A DNA stretch of 64,000 nt from Brenneria izbisi. GTDB taxonomy: Bacteria > Pseudomonadota > Gammaproteobacteria > Enterobacterales > Enterobacteriaceae. The stretch spans positions 62,001 to 126,000 of the forward strand of contig NZ_JAMPJU010000010.1 in the NCBI RefSeq assembly GCF_025840185.1, read 5' to 3'. Of the stretch, positions 17,328 through 27,489 are shown piece after piece. The notes beneath the pieces were generated by a model. The model had not been told where the DNA came from, ran no database searches, and saw only the letters and a list, made by a program, of their open reading frames with translations. The stretch's first letter is position 1, and each line of letters starts with the position of its first letter. Both the position numbers and the translations under genes were made by a program.

Positions 17328-18185
17328 ATGACCAAAGATATGCAAACTTTCACCTTAGTTCCCCAGGGCAGTCTGGAGGGTTACATTCGAGCCGCCAATG
17401 CCTATCCGATGCTGACGGCAGAGGAAGAGCGGGCGCTGGCTGAACGGCTGCATTATCAGGGCGATTTGGAGGCGGCGAAGCAACTCATTTTGTCGCATCT
17501 GCGTTTCGTTATTCATGTGGCCCGTAATTATTCCGGCTATGGCTTGCCGCAGGCAGACCTGATTCAGGAAGGCAACATCGGTCTGATGAAGGCGGTACGT
17601 CGCTTTAATCCTGAAGTGGGCGTGCGTCTGGTGTCTTTCGCCGTCCATTGGATCAAAGCTGAAATTCACGAATATGTGCTGCGCAACTGGCGTATTGTGA
17701 AAGTCGCGACCACCAAAGCGCAACGTAAGCTGTTCTTTAACCTGCGTAAGTCCAAAACGCGTCTTGGCTGGTTCAATCAGGATGAAGTTGAACTGGTTGC
17801 CCGAGAACTGGGTGTGACCAGCAAAGATGTGCGTGAAATGGAATCGCGTATGGCTGCCCAGGACATGACCTTTGACCCGACGCCGGATGAAGAGACGCAT
17901 GATGGCAAGGCCATGTCCCCCATGCTCTATTTGCAGGATAAGTCTTCCGACTTTGCTGATGGCATCGAAGAAGATAACTGGGATAACCATGCGGCGGACA
18001 AACTGACGGATGCGCTGCAAGGGCTGGATGAGCGCAGCCAGCGTATTATCCGCGCTCGTTGGCTGGATGATGACAACAAGTCAACATTGCAGGAACTGGC
18101 CGATGAATATGGCGTATCCGCAGAGCGGGTAAGGCAGTTGGAAAAGAACGCCATGAAAAAGCTGCGAGCGGCGATCGAAGCCTAA
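17328..18185 (+). CDS. rpoH: RNA polymerase sigma factor RpoH (sigma-32)
   Basis: A 285-residue heat-shock sigma factor. Region 2 holds [41 protein letters not shown] and [20 protein letters not shown]. The RpoH-specific box is [12 protein letters not shown]. Region 4 ends with the helix-turn-helix [23 protein letters not shown]. It directs chaperone and protease genes, including the hslVU operon in this window. It has its own promoter region after ftsX and a strong terminator downstream. Confidence 0.98.
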   Translation: MTKDMQTFTLVPQGSLEGYIRAANAYPMLTAEEERALAERLHYQGDLEAAKQLILSHLRFVIHVARNYSGYGLPQADLIQEGNIGLMKAVRRFNPEVGVRLVSFAVHWIKAEIHEYVLRNWRIVKVATTKAQRKLFFNLRKSKTRLGWFNQDEVELVARELGVTSKDVREMESRMAAQDMTFDPTPDEETHDGKAMSPMLYLQDKSSDFADGIEEDNWDNHAADKLTDALQGLDERSQRIIRARWLDDDNKSTLQELADEYGVSAERVRQLEKNAMKKLRAAIEA

Positions 18186-18208
18186 GCGACAGCACATACA
18201 AGAAAGAA

Positions 18209-18237
18209 GGGTCGGACAAGTGTCCGACCTTTTTTTT
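18209..18237 (+). terminator. Terminator of rpoH
   Basis: GGGTCGGACA / TGTCCGACC stem with a short loop followed by eight T residues, 24 bp after the rpoH stop codon. A classical strong intrinsic terminator. Confidence 0.93.
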
Positions 18238-18295
18238 ATGCGCGTTATCCTTGCTGGTCGTCGCTTGATGACGTTTAACAGTGCTTCCGGCGTTT

Positions 18296-18703
18296 TTATC
18301 CTTGTTTACGGATATAACGCCAGCCGCCGGATACTGGCGAAAAGCCGCAGCTAATCATGAATTTTGCCAGCACGTCCTCTTTGACGGCAGCGTGATCGGC
18401 TGTCGCCAACCACCACTCTTTCACGCCTGGTAACTGCTTGCGAGCTTCATCTATCAGATATAAACCAACGCCACGGCGTCGGGTGGTGTCACGCACCAGG
18501 AGATCGCTCAGTTCGGCATAGTCGCCTTTAATCTCAACCATGACGGCAGCCAGCAAGCGATCGTTAAAACGCGCGGCGAACAGCCGACGCTCTGCGTTAA
18601 GACTCTCTTCCAAAAGTTCCAGATTCTGGTGCGGCCAAATTGTAGCCAGATCAATTTTATCCTGCTGGCTGAATTGGGTGAGACATTCAACGGTTAGTTT
18701 CAT
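18296..18703 (-). CDS. panM: PanM (PanZ), aspartate decarboxylase maturation factor
   Basis: A 135-residue GNAT-fold protein matching E. coli PanM/YhhK. It binds acetyl-CoA and triggers self-cleavage of the PanD precursor to make beta-alanine for pantothenate. The acetyl-CoA-binding loop is RRRGVGLYLIDEARKQLP; other matches are LSDLLVRDTTRR and the C-terminal CGFSPVSGGWRYIRKQG. It is convergent with rpoH, as in E. coli. Confidence 0.93.
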   Translation of the reverse strand: MKLTVECLTQFSQQDKIDLATIWPHQNLELLEESLNAERRLFAARFNDRLLAAVMVEIKGDYAELSDLLVRDTTRRRGVGLYLIDEARKQLPGVKEWWLATADHAAVKEDVLAKFMISCGFSPVSGGWRYIRKQG

Positions 18704-19168
18704 TTACGAGCACTCCATCAAGTGAGTGAAGAATCATGTCATTGTTTTGCAGTGGAACAGTGATGCCATTTTTATAGCGAGCTTCCTGCTTACTATCCTT
18801 CGGGCCGATGTCGCAAGCGACATGGGCATTTTTTTATTTAAAGTCAACAGTGAAAATGTTTTGCACTGTAAGTATTGTTCGAGTAATACATTAATAATCA
18901 GCACATAAAGTAGCATAACTGACTATATATAAATCAAACATCGATGTTTCAGACTGGTGTTTTATGCTGAAAACATAAATCGCCGCTACTGATGTCGGTT
19001 GATTTGCAGCATAATATTCCTGTTTAATAATATGAAAAATAAAGCCTTATTAGAAACTATTACTAATAATAACCCTAACCCGTTCTTACATATAAGAAAA
19101 AGGTTATGTTATGACGCAAGGCGGTCATGTTTTCAGCAATATCCATAATAAAAGATGGGGTAAATCGA
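18704..19168. other. Divergent intergenic region panM / livK
   Basis: A 465-bp AT-rich spacer between panM and livK, where E. coli can carry a second binding-protein gene nearby. It holds a terminator-like hairpin (18803-18837) and promoter-like A/T stretches. I see no protein gene; a 38-codon ORF from 19032 shows no convincing features. Confidence 0.5.
18803..18837 (+). terminator. Terminator-like hairpin, possible end of a small RNA
   Basis: The stem ATGTCGC / GCGACAT, extended by GCC/GGC across one mismatch, is followed by seven T residues on the plus strand. No plus-strand gene precedes it (panM is divergent), so it could end a short non-coding transcript or a livK leader RNA starting after about 18710. 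Confidence 0.5.
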
Positions 19169-20281
19169 ATGAAATTTAGTAAAAGCAAAACATTGCTGAT
19201 GGGTTGTATGGCTGTTGCATTCAGCCATGCGGCGAGTGCCGCGGATATTAAGGTTGCTGTTGTAGGCGCCATGTCCGGTCCGGTTGCGCAATATGGTGAT
19301 ATGGAGTTTATTGGCGCGCGTCAGGCCATTGCCGATATCAATGCTAAAGGCGGCGTCAACGGCAATAAACTGGTTGGCGTCGAATATGATGACGCATGCG
19401 ATCCGAAACAAGCGGTGGCCGTGGCGAATAAAGTCATCAACGACGGTATTCGTTATGTTATTGGCCATTTGTGTTCCTCCTCCACGCAGCCTGCTTCCGA
19501 TATTTACGAAGAAGAAGGCGTGATCATGATTACGCCAGCCGCCACCAACGCGGATTTGACCACCCGCGGCTATGAGCTGGTACTGCGTACCACCGGCCTG
19601 GATTCCGATCAAGGCCCAACGGCGACGAAATATATTGTCGAGACGATTAAACCTCAGCGCATCGCCGTTATACATGATAAACAGCAATACGGTGAAGGTT
19701 TGGCCCGCTCTGTTCAGGATAGTCTGAAAAAAGCCAATGCGAATGTGGTGTTGTTTGAAGGTGTGACCGCGGGTGATAAAGATTTCTCCTCGCTGGTGGC
19801 TCGCCTGAAAAAAGAAAACGTGGATTTCGTTTATTTTGGCGGCTATTACCCGGAAATGGGGTTACTCATGCGTCAGTCCCGTCAAAGTGGCATGACCACT
19901 AAATTCATGGGGCCGGAAGGCGTGGGCAACGCTTCGCTGTCCAATATCGCGGGTGAGGCATCGGAAGGCATGCTGGTCACATTGCCGAAACGTTATGATC
20001 AGGTGCCAGCCAACCAACCAATTGTCGATGCGCTGAAAGCCAAAAAACTGGATCCGACCGGGCCGTTCGTCTGGACAACGTATGCCGCATTGCAATCTCT
20101 GACCACCGCCATGCAACGCAGCGGCAGCATGGAGCCGGAACAACTGGTCAGCGATCTGAAAGCCAAATCGGTGGATACCGTGATGGGGCCACTGAGTTGG
20201 AATGAGAAAGGCGACCTGAAAGGGTTTGAGTTTGGCGTATTTGAGTGGCATGCAGACGGTACTTCCAGCGTAGCGAAGTAA
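19169..20281 (+). CDS. livK: LivK, branched-chain amino acid binding protein
   Basis: A 370-residue periplasmic binding protein for leucine and related branched-chain amino acids, with a 24-residue signal peptide ending HAASA. It shares [60 protein letters not shown] and [19 protein letters not shown] with E. coli LivK and LivJ. GDMEF and VGVEYDD favour LivK. GGGG about 10 bp before the ATG at 19169 supports this start. It heads livKHMGF. Confidence 0.95.
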   Translation: MKFSKSKTLLMGCMAVAFSHAASAADIKVAVVGAMSGPVAQYGDMEFIGARQAIADINAKGGVNGNKLVGVEYDDACDPKQAVAVANKVINDGIRYVIGHLCSSSTQPASDIYEEEGVIMITPAATNADLTTRGYELVLRTTGLDSDQGPTATKYIVETIKPQRIAVIHDKQQYGEGLARSVQDSLKKANANVVLFEGVTAGDKDFSSLVARLKKENVDFVYFGGYYPEMGLLMRQSRQSGMTTKFMGPEGVGNASLSNIAGEASEGMLVTLPKRYDQVPANQPIVDALKAKKLDPTGPFVWTTYAALQSLTTAMQRSGSMEPEQLVSDLKAKSVDTVMGPLSWNEKGDLKGFEFGVFEWHADGTSSVAK

Positions 20282-20405
20282 TGGCTGCGCGGTAATGATT
20301 TCAGCCTGCATGAGCTTTGGCTGTCATCAATCGATGCTGTAATAATTCCTCAATACCGATGCCTCCGTTGCCGCAAGGCGCGGGGGCAGAATCTAAGGTT
20401 AAGGT

Positions 20406-21332
20406 ATGTCCGAGCAGTTCCTCTACTTTTTTCAGCAGATGTTCAACGGTCTGACGTTGGGCAGCACCTATGCGCTGATCGCCATTGGCTACACCATGGT
20501 TTACGGTATCATCGGCATGATTAACTTCGCCCACGGCGAGGTTTACATGATCGGTAGTTACGTCTCCTTTATTGTTATTGCCGGGCTGATGATGATGGGT
20601 ATTGATGCGAGCTGGCTGTTGATCAGCGTCGCTTTTGTCGCAGCCGTCGTCATTTCCAGCGCTTACGGCTGGAGTATTGAACGGGTCGCCTATCGACCGG
20701 TGCGCACTTCCAAGCGCCTGATCGCACTGATTTCCGCCATCGGCATGTCTATTTTTCTGCAAAACTACGTCAGCCTGAACCAGGGCTCACGCGATGTCGC
20801 GCTCCCCAGCATGATTACCGGACAGTGGGTGTTGGGCGAAACCAATGGTTTTGCCGCGACAATCAGCACCATGCAGTTGACCATCTGGATCGTGACGTTC
20901 CTCGCTATGCTGGCCCTGACGCTGTTTATCCGCTATTCGCGCATGGGACGCGCGTGTCGCGCCTGTGCGGAAGATCTAAAAATGGCCAGCCTGCTGGGTA
21001 TCAGCACCGACCGCGTTATTTCCTTGACCTTTGTCATCGGCGCGCTGATGGCGGCGGTAGCCGGAGTGCTGCTAGGGCAGTTCTACGGCGTGATTAACCC
21101 CTACATCGGTTTTATGGCCGGTATGAAAGCCTTTACCGCAGCGGTGCTGGGCGGCATCGGCAGCATCCCCGGCGCGATGATTGGCGGGCTGATTCTGGGC
21201 GTGGCGGAAGCGTTGACATCCGCCTACCTGAGTACGGAGTACAAGGATGCGGTATCGTTCGCGTTGCTGATTGTGGTTCTGCTGGTCATGCCTACCGGTA
21301 TTCTTGGCCGTCCAGAGGTTGAGAAAGTATGA
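20406..21332 (+). CDS. livH: LivH, branched-chain amino acid permease
   Basis: A 308-residue inner-membrane permease of the HAAT ABC family, the same length as E. coli LivH. Key stretches are [39 protein letters not shown] and [20 protein letters not shown]. It forms the channel with LivM. A 124-bp spacer with a GC-rich hairpin-like segment separates it from livK, which could let livK accumulate at a higher level. Its stop overlaps livM by 4 bp. Confidence 0.97.
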   Translation: MSEQFLYFFQQMFNGLTLGSTYALIAIGYTMVYGIIGMINFAHGEVYMIGSYVSFIVIAGLMMMGIDASWLLISVAFVAAVVISSAYGWSIERVAYRPVRTSKRLIALISAIGMSIFLQNYVSLNQGSRDVALPSMITGQWVLGETNGFAATISTMQLTIWIVTFLAMLALTLFIRYSRMGRACRACAEDLKMASLLGISTDRVISLTFVIGALMAAVAGVLLGQFYGVINPYIGFMAGMKAFTAAVLGGIGSIPGAMIGGLILGVAEALTSAYLSTEYKDAVSFALLIVVLLVMPTGILGRPEVEKV

Positions 21333-22600
21333 AAAAGCTCAATCTTTTCAATGCTATTATCTCCGCGTTTATGTTGCTGGTGCTGGCCGCGTTTTTAATG
21401 GGCATGCAACTGGGTCTTGATGGGACCAAACTGGTGGTGCGCGGCGCTGATGAGGTGCGCTGGTACTGGATCGGCGCGGGTTGCATCGTGGTGTTCTTCT
21501 TTCAGTTGATTCGTCCGTTTTTCCAGGCGGGCCTGAAACGGTTTTCCGGCCCGTCGCTGGTATTGCCGAGTTTTGATGGCAGTACGCCGCGCCAGAAGTT
21601 GCTGGCGGCTTTGCTCATTGTCGCGGCGGTTGCCTGGCCTTTTCTGGTGTCTCGCGGCACTGTCGATATCGCGACCCTCACGTTGATATATGTGATGCTG
21701 GGACTGGGGCTGAATGTGGTTGTCGGTCTGTCGGGGTTGCTGGTATTAGGCTATGGCGGCTTTTATGCCATCGGCGCTTACACCTATGCCTTGTTGAATC
21801 ACTATTACGGTCTGGGATTTTGGGAAAGTCTGCCGCTGGCGGGCATGGCTGCGGCGCTGTCCGGCTTTCTGCTGGGGTTCCCGGTATTGCGTCTGCGCGG
21901 GGATTATCTGGCTATCGTCACGTTGGGATTTGGTGAGATTGTTCGTATTCTGTTGCTTAACAATACCGAAATCACCGGCGGCCCGAATGGTATCAGCCAG
22001 ATCCCGAAACCGACCCTCTTTGGTCTGGAATTCAGTCGTAACGCTCGCGACGGCTGGGATACCTTCCACAATTTCTTCGGCCTGAAATACGATCCCAGCG
22101 ATCGCATCATTTTCCTGTATCTGGTGGCGCTGTTGCTGGTGGTATTAACGTTGTTTGTCATCAACCGTTTATTGCGCATGCCGCTGGGCCGGGCCTGGGA
22201 AGCGCTGCGTGACGACGAGATTGCCTGCCGTTCGTTGGGCTTGAGCCCCACTCGCATCAAGTTGACCGCGTTTACCATCAGTGCGGCGTTTGCCGGGTTC
22301 GCCGGTACGTTGTTTGCGGCGCGTCAGGGGTTCGTCAGCCCGGAATCCTTCACATTCGCCGAGTCCGCGTTTGTGTTGGCGATTGTGGTGCTGGGCGGCA
22401 TGGGTTCGCAGTTCGCGGTGATCCTGGCGGCTATTCTGCTGGTGGTGTCCCGTGAACTGATGCGTGATTTGAATGAGTACAGCATGTTGCTGCTGGGCGC
22501 GTTGATGGTGCTGATGATGATTTGGCGGCCACAAGGCTTATTGCCGATGAAACGTCCGCAAATGAAGCTGAAAGTCGCTAAGAAGGAAGAGCAGGCATGA
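21329..22600 (+). CDS. livM: LivM, branched-chain amino acid permease
   Basis: A 423-residue inner-membrane permease (E. coli 425). It contains [57 protein letters not shown] and [14 protein letters not shown]. It pairs with LivH and is powered by LivG and LivF. It overlaps both livH and livG by 4 bp (ATGA), indicating translational coupling. Confidence 0.97.
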   Translation: MKKLNLFNAIISAFMLLVLAAFLMGMQLGLDGTKLVVRGADEVRWYWIGAGCIVVFFFQLIRPFFQAGLKRFSGPSLVLPSFDGSTPRQKLLAALLIVAAVAWPFLVSRGTVDIATLTLIYVMLGLGLNVVVGLSGLLVLGYGGFYAIGAYTYALLNHYYGLGFWESLPLAGMAAALSGFLLGFPVLRLRGDYLAIVTLGFGEIVRILLLNNTEITGGPNGISQIPKPTLFGLEFSRNARDGWDTFHNFFGLKYDPSDRIIFLYLVALLLVVLTLFVINRLLRMPLGRAWEALRDDEIACRSLGLSPTRIKLTAFTISAAFAGFAGTLFAARQGFVSPESFTFAESAFVLAIVVLGGMGSQFAVILAAILLVVSRELMRDLNEYSMLLLGALMVLMMIWRPQGLLPMKRPQMKLKVAKKEEQA

Positions 22601-23370
22601 GTGAGACGCAGCCATTATTATCGGTCCGCGGCCTGATGATGCGTTTTGGCGGCCTGCTGGCGGTCAACAATGTTGAACTGGATATTCATTCGGGTGAAAT
22701 CGTTTCATTGATTGGCCCGAACGGGGCCGGGAAAACCACGGTATTCAACTGCCTGACCGGTTTTTATCGTCCGAGCGGCGGCGCCATCCTGTTGCGCGAT
22801 CGCCATATTGAAGGTTTGTCGGGACAGGCGATTGCCCGTATGGGCGTGGTGCGCACGTTCCAGCATGTGCGTTTATTCCGCGAAATGACCGTGGTCGAAA
22901 ACCTGCTGGTGGCGCAGCATCAACATCTGAAAAGCGGCGTGTTCGCCGGGCTATTGAAGACACCGGCCTTCCGTCGCGCGGAAGCGGATGCGCAGGATCG
23001 CGCGGCAGCCTGGCTGGAACGCATCGGTTTGCTGGATCTGGCGAACCGGCAGGCAGGCAATCTGGCCTATGGGCAGCAGCGCCGGTTGGAAATTGCTCGT
23101 TGTATGGTCACGCGCCCTGAATTGCTGATGCTGGATGAACCGGCGGCGGGCCTTAACCCGAAAGAAACCGAAGCGTTGGATCAGTTGATTGTGGAACTGC
23201 GCGACAGCCATCAGGTGTCCGTCCTGCTGATTGAGCATGATATGAAGCTGGTGATGGGGATTTCCGACAGGATTTATGTCGTTAATCAGGGTACGCCGCT
23301 GGCGCAAGGCACCCCCGCTGAAATTCGTAATAACCCGGATGTGATCCGCGCTTATCTGGGTGAAGGATAA
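22597..23370 (+). CDS. livG: LivG, branched-chain amino acid ABC ATPase
   Basis: A 257-residue ATPase with Walker [10 protein letters not shown], signature region [15 protein letters not shown] (LAYGQ in place of LSGGQ, as in the family), Walker [14 protein letters not shown] and the switch His in [13 protein letters not shown]. It overlaps livM by 4 bp. Confidence 0.97.
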   Translation: MSETQPLLSVRGLMMRFGGLLAVNNVELDIHSGEIVSLIGPNGAGKTTVFNCLTGFYRPSGGAILLRDRHIEGLSGQAIARMGVVRTFQHVRLFREMTVVENLLVAQHQHLKSGVFAGLLKTPAFRRAEADAQDRAAAWLERIGLLDLANRQAGNLAYGQQRRLEIARCMVTRPELLMLDEPAAGLNPKETEALDQLIVELRDSHQVSVLLIEHDMKLVMGISDRIYVVNQGTPLAQGTPAEIRNNPDVIRAYLGEG

Positions 23371-23374
23371 CGTT

Positions 23375-24076
23375 ATGCTGTCATTAAATCAGGTTTCGGC
23401 TCACTACGGTAAAATTCAGGCGCTGCATCAGGTAAGCCTGCACATTGAACAGGGCGAAATTGTTACGCTTATCGGCGCCAACGGCGCCGGTAAAACTACG
23501 CTGTTGGGAACACTCTGCGGCGACCCGCGCGCCAGCGAAGGCACCATCATGTTCGATGGGAAAGACATTACCCACTGGCAAACGGCGCAGATTATGCGCG
23601 AGGCGATTGCCATTGTTCCTGAAGGACGGCGGGTTTTTTCCCGTATGACCGTGGAAGAGAATCTGGCGATGGGCGGTTTCTTTGCCGATCGCCAGCAATA
23701 CCAGCAGCGCATTGAACGCGTCTACGCCCTGTTTCCGCGATTGTATGAGAGACGCGCGCAGCGGGCCGGCACCATGTCCGGCGGTGAGCAACAGATGCTG
23801 GCGATTGGGCGGGCGCTGATGAGTCAACCACGTTTATTGTTATTGGATGAGCCTTCTCTGGGGCTGGCGCCGATTATCATTCTGCAAATTTTTGATACCA
23901 TCCAGCAATTGCGTGAAGAAGGCATGACCATCTTTCTGGTGGAGCAAAACGCCAACCAAGCGTTGCGTTTGGCTGATCGCGGTTATGTACTTGAAAACGG
24001 TCATGTAGTGTTGGAAGACACCGGTGCGGCATTGTTGGCAAATGAAGCGGTACGCTCGGCCTATCTGGGCGGGTAA
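23375..24076 (+). CDS. livF: LivF, branched-chain amino acid ABC ATPase
   Basis: A 233-residue ATPase with Walker A GANGAGKTT, the LivF-typical IVPEGRRVFSRMTVEENLAMG, signature MSGGEQQMLAIGRALM and Walker B LLLLDEPSLGLAP. The ATG at 23375 has AAGGA 8 bp upstream. An in-frame GTG at 23360, inside livG, would add five residues as in the E. coli annotation but has no ribosome site. Confidence 0.95.
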   Translation: MLSLNQVSAHYGKIQALHQVSLHIEQGEIVTLIGANGAGKTTLLGTLCGDPRASEGTIMFDGKDITHWQTAQIMREAIAIVPEGRRVFSRMTVEENLAMGGFFADRQQYQQRIERVYALFPRLYERRAQRAGTMSGGEQQMLAIGRALMSQPRLLLLDEPSLGLAPIIILQIFDTIQQLREEGMTIFLVEQNANQALRLADRGYVLENGHVVLEDTGAALLANEAVRSAYLGG

Positions 24077-24085
24077 TTGATATCG

Positions 24086-24108
24086 GGTCGGTTATCCGGC
24101 CTGTTTTT
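24086..24108 (+). terminator. Terminator of livKHMGF
   Basis: GGTCGG / CCGGCC stem (one wobble pair) with a TTAT loop followed by TGTTTTT, 10 bp after the livF stop. It would separate most liv transcription from the downstream aminotransferase. Confidence 0.6.
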
Positions 24109-24128
24109 GTAAGAAGGGTTGAAAAAAG

Positions 24129-25316
24129 ATGGCCAACGAAGGGTTACTGGCGCAGCGCATTGCTCAGTTGAAAAGTTCCGCTATTCGTGAACTGCTTAAA
24201 CATAGCAAGATGGACAATATTATCTCGCTGGCGGGCGGGATCCCCTCTGATGCACTGTTTGATTTTGTCGGGTTGAGTCAGGCGACGCAGTTAGCCATTA
24301 CCGAGCAGCCGAAAACGGCTTTCCAGTATGGGCTGACAGAGGGCAGCGGCGTGCTGCGCGAACGTATCGCCGATCTGTGCGCCTTACGTGGCGTGAAAAC
24401 ACAGGCGGAAGATATCGTAGTGACGGCGGGTTCGCAGCAGGCGCTGGATTTGATTATGCGTTCCATGGTCGATCCAGGCGATGTCTTTGTCGTTGAACGC
24501 CCGACCTATCTCGCCGCGCTGCAAACGCTGGAACTGGCGCAGGCGCAGGTGATGTCTGTCGCGTCCGACGAGCATGGCATGGTGGTGGATGAACTGGAAG
24601 AACTGTTGCAAAAACAGCGTATCAAGGGTGTCTATATCGTCCCGAATTTCGGTAACCCCAGCGGCGTCACATTGAGCTATGAGCGGCGTAAGCAACTGAT
24701 AGCGCTGGCTGCGCGTTATGGGTTTGTCATCATTGAGGATGATCCCTACGGCGAGTTGCGTTTTACCGAAGAGCGGAACCCGACATTGTTCCAGTTGGCG
24801 CTGGAGCAACTGGGCAGCACGGAATACGTGCTTTACACCTCCACATTCTCCAAAGTGCTGGCGCCGGGATTGCGTCTGGGCTGGGCGATCCTGCCGCAGT
24901 GGTTGCTGCATAAAGTCGCAATTATCAAACAGGCGGCGGATTTGCATGCCAGCACACTGTCGCAAACGGTGGTGGAGTGCTATCTGGGGTTGGGACGTCT
25001 GGAAGCGCAGATCGAGAAGATTCGTTACGCCTATAAGCACAAAGGCGAGTTGCTGGCACGGTTGGTTGAACAGGCGTTGGGGGATGTCATTACCTTTAAC
25101 CAACCGAAAGGCGGCATGTTCCTGTGGGCAAAATTCCGTCACGAATTTAATACCACTGAATGGTTGAAACAGACGCTTAATCAGGGCGTGGTGTTCGTTC
25201 CCGGTGAGTTTTTCTTTTCTGACCGGCCTGATTATTCGACGCTGCGTCTTTCCTTTGCGACCGCGACGGATGAACAGATGCGCGAGGCGGTGGCCCGCCT
25301 GCGCCGCGCTCTGTAA
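24129..25316 (+). CDS. PLP-dependent aminotransferase, class I fold (KAT/AadAT/LysN-like)
   Basis: A 395-residue fold-type I aminotransferase. The PLP Lys is Lys242 in TSTFSKVLAPGLRLGW. Other motifs are SLAGGIPSDALF, FQYGLTEGSG, VTAGSQQALDL, YIVPNFGNPSG and EDDPYGELRF. These place it with the 2-aminoadipate / multi-substrate (GntR-domain-like) aminotransferases, here without a DNA-binding domain. It follows livF, separated by a modest terminator; this suggests a link to branched-chain or aromatic amino acid use, but the substrate is not determined. It ends at a strong bidirectional terminator. Confidence 0.87.
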   Translation: MANEGLLAQRIAQLKSSAIRELLKHSKMDNIISLAGGIPSDALFDFVGLSQATQLAITEQPKTAFQYGLTEGSGVLRERIADLCALRGVKTQAEDIVVTAGSQQALDLIMRSMVDPGDVFVVERPTYLAALQTLELAQAQVMSVASDEHGMVVDELEELLQKQRIKGVYIVPNFGNPSGVTLSYERRKQLIALAARYGFVIIEDDPYGELRFTEERNPTLFQLALEQLGSTEYVLYTSTFSKVLAPGLRLGWAILPQWLLHKVAIIKQAADLHASTLSQTVVECYLGLGRLEAQIEKIRYAYKHKGELLARLVEQALGDVITFNQPKGGMFLWAKFRHEFNTTEWLKQTLNQGVVFVPGEFFFSDRPDYSTLRLSFATATDEQMREAVARLRRAL

Positions 25317-25339
25317 ACGACGTCCAGGGGTTACCTGAT

Positions 25340-25371
25340 AAAAAACCGCGTCCTTGCTGACGCGGTTTTTT
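25340..25371. terminator. Bidirectional terminator between the aminotransferase and chemoreceptor genes
   Basis: AAAAACCGCGTC and its near-complement GACGCGGTTTTT flank a short loop. A/T tracts occur on both sides, so it can stop both convergent transcripts. Confidence 0.9.
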
Positions 25372-25402
25372 AGTGGATATTAATTTTAGGAATCTTTGTT
25401 TC

Positions 25403-27067
25403 TTAAAACGTTTCCCAATCTTTATTGGACGCGTTGGTTAGCGCCAGAGCAGTACGCGGGGGCTTTTGGGCGGTCTTTGGTGCGGCGCGTTGCGGTTGTC
25501 CGCCTGCAATGGTGAAGGCTTTCATCAGTTCTACCAGATGGGCAGCCTGATCGCTCAGACTATCCGCGGCGCTGGCGGATTGCTCCACCAGTGCGGCATT
25601 CTGCTGTGTGACCTGATCCAGTTGATTCACCGCGTCATGAATTTGGGAAATGCCGGATTCCTGCTCCTGAGTGGTGACGCCAATTTCGTTGATCAGATCG
25701 GCGACATTTCGCGCCTGACGCACCAGTTCTTCGATGGTGCTGCCCGCGTCAGCCACCAGTGTTGAGCCGACTTCCACCTTCTCGACGCTGTTGGCGATCA
25801 ATTCTTTGATTTCTTTGGCGGCGGTCGCGGAGCGCTGCGCCAGTGAGCGCACTTCCCCTGCCACAACCGCGAAACCACGTCCTTGCTCACCGGCACGCGC
25901 CGCCTCCACCGCAGCGTTGAGCGCCAGAATATTGGTCTGGAAAGCGATGCCGTCAATCACGCCGATGATATCGCCGATTTTATGCGAACTGTCGGTGATG
26001 CCTTTCATGGTCACCACGATATTGTTTACCGCGTCTCCGCCTTTCGCGGCGGTGGCGCTGGCTGCTTGCGCCAGTGTGGTGGCATTGCGCACCGTATCGG
26101 CATTCTGGCGCACGGTCTGGCTCATCTCTTCCATCGATGCCGCGGTCTGCTGTAGGCTGGCGGCCTGTTCTTCGGTGCGTTGGCTGAGATCGGTGCTGCC
26201 TGCCGCAATCTGGCTGGAGCCGGTGGCGATGGATTCACTGCTTTCGCGAACCTGTTCGACAATGTTGCTCAGACTTACGCGCATGCTGTTCATGGCGGCC
26301 AGCACGCTGTGGCTATCGCCTGGATGCAAATCGACCGCGACGGCCAGATTGCCCTGCGCCACCTGGTGGGCGATCTGCGCTGCGTAAGCCACTTCACCGC
26401 CTAGTTGCCGTTTGATGGTGCGGGTGATTAATATGGATACCAGAATTCCCACCAACGCCGCGATCGCCGACAGGACCAACATGAAATTACCATCGGATTT
26501 CGCTTCGCTCATTGAGCTATTGGTTAGCGACAGCGTCAGCTTTTCCTGTTGCTCCACCATGTTGTCCAGCGCCGCGAACACCGGGCCCTGTGCATCCTGC
26601 ATGTCGTTAACCATTATGTTTAACGCCTGCGCCCGTTGTTCCGGCTGTTCGGAAAGCCCTAGTTCGATAGCGCTTTTGACCGCCTGCATATAGGCGGGAC
26701 GAGCGGCGGTGAGGCTATCGAGCGATCCGCGGGTTTCCGGTTCGGACAATCGCTCATACAGTTGCTTGAGCGTTTCCGTGTTGCGGACGATCTGCTTATC
26801 AATCAGTAATTTCTCTTCCTGCATGCGATTTCGGTCGGTATGCAGACCAATGTTGCGCACCGAGCGGGCAACGGTATCAAAGCCGTTTTTAGCGTCCTGT
26901 ATCAGCATCAGGTTGGCCAGATTTTTTTCAGACAGAGATTCAATGTTATCTCCCAGCGAGACCAATTGCACCCGGCCAAAAATGGCAACCAGCAACCCGA
27001 TAATGATAACGGAGGCAAAGCCCGTTCCCAGCATCGTTCCAAGCTTCATTTTTTTCATAAAGTTCAT
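25403..27067 (-). CDS. Methyl-accepting chemotaxis protein 1
   Basis: A 554-residue transmembrane chemoreceptor of Tar/Tsr type. It has a first membrane segment at about residues 11-31, a four-helix-bundle periplasmic domain to about 190, a second segment (MLVLSAIAALVGILVSILI), a HAMP domain and a long signalling coiled coil. The CheA/CheW-binding tip is [47 protein letters not shown] in outline. The C-terminus DWETF fits the pentapeptide that tethers CheR/CheB. The ligand is unknown. It is a paralogue of the next gene; neither has a counterpart at this place in E. coli. Confidence 0.95.
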   Translation of the reverse strand: MNFMKKMKLGTMLGTGFASVIIIGLLVAIFGRVQLVSLGDNIESLSEKNLANLMLIQDAKNGFDTVARSVRNIGLHTDRNRMQEEKLLIDKQIVRNTETLKQLYERLSEPETRGSLDSLTAARPAYMQAVKSAIELGLSEQPEQRAQALNIMVNDMQDAQGPVFAALDNMVEQQEKLTLSLTNSSMSEAKSDGNFMLVLSAIAALVGILVSILITRTIKRQLGGEVAYAAQIAHQVAQGNLAVAVDLHPGDSHSVLAAMNSMRVSLSNIVEQVRESSESIATGSSQIAAGSTDLSQRTEEQAASLQQTAASMEEMSQTVRQNADTVRNATTLAQAASATAAKGGDAVNNIVVTMKGITDSSHKIGDIIGVIDGIAFQTNILALNAAVEAARAGEQGRGFAVVAGEVRSLAQRSATAAKEIKELIANSVEKVEVGSTLVADAGSTIEELVRQARNVADLINEIGVTTQEQESGISQIHDAVNQLDQVTQQNAALVEQSASAADSLSDQAAHLVELMKAFTIAGGQPQRAAPKTAQKPPRTALALTNASNKDWETF

Positions 27068-27193
27068 AAATTATCTTGCTCTCCTTTTTCTACTGATGGG
27101 CAACGTGGTATTCCAGAGGTTAGGGAAAATACCCGTTATTTTTCAGGTTGCGATGGCGATTGCTGCCGCTGACTTGAATAGCTTATGGGGATA

Positions 27194-27221
27194 CATTCGG
27201 CTACCGCCTTAAAACCTATTA
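27194..27221 (-). promoter_or_regulatory. Possible FliA (sigma-28) promoter for chemoreceptor 1
   Basis: On the minus strand TAATAGGT, 12 bp, then GCCGAATG resembles the flagellar sigma-28 consensus TAAAGTTT-N11-GCCGATAA. It lies 127 bp upstream of the start codon. The -35 match is weak and the spacer one base long. Confidence 0.3.
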
Positions 27222-27444
27222 AAAATAGTGTAGATGCCGAATTGATAGTCGATCGGTTTTACTGAAAGATGGACATGAACGTCATGCTCTAATAGAAGTA
27301 ATATTAATTAATTAAATAGGCATGATAAAGGGTATGCACCTTTCGCCGCGGGCAGAACAAGGCTATAAATTGATGGCATTTATTCGAATCGGGACTGATG
27401 TTGTCTGAGAGGATATCAAGGGAAGGGCATAGAGCCGTGAGAAA

Positions 27445-27470
27445 CTAAAGGCCGCGTACGCGACCTTTAG
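27445..27470 (-). terminator. Terminator of chemoreceptor 2
   Basis: A 12-bp near-perfect stem (CTAAAGG-CGCG arms, one wobble pair) just after the stop codon, read on the minus strand, followed by TTTC. The U tract is short. Confidence 0.6.
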
Positions 27471-27489
27471 CGATTGGATCGTGATTGGT

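Larger units (their letters stand above)
27068..27489. other. Intergenic region between the two chemoreceptor genes
   Basis: A 422-bp AT-rich spacer. It holds a possible sigma-28 promoter for the first receptor (27194-27221) and the terminator of the second (27445-27470). No gene is apparent. Confidence 0.5.

Noticed and set aside
19032-19148. 38-codon ORF before livK as a leader peptide for attenuation
   Set aside because: It has some Leu and Ile codons but no run of them, no clear ribosome site and no terminator/antiterminator pair after it.
20281-20405. Terminator between livK and livH
   Set aside because: A GC-rich segment can fold, but there is no T tract; it is more likely a processing or stability element, so it was not listed as a terminator.
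23360-23374. Upstream GTG start for livF
   Set aside because: It would add five residues as in some annotations, but has no ribosome site, while the ATG at 23375 does.
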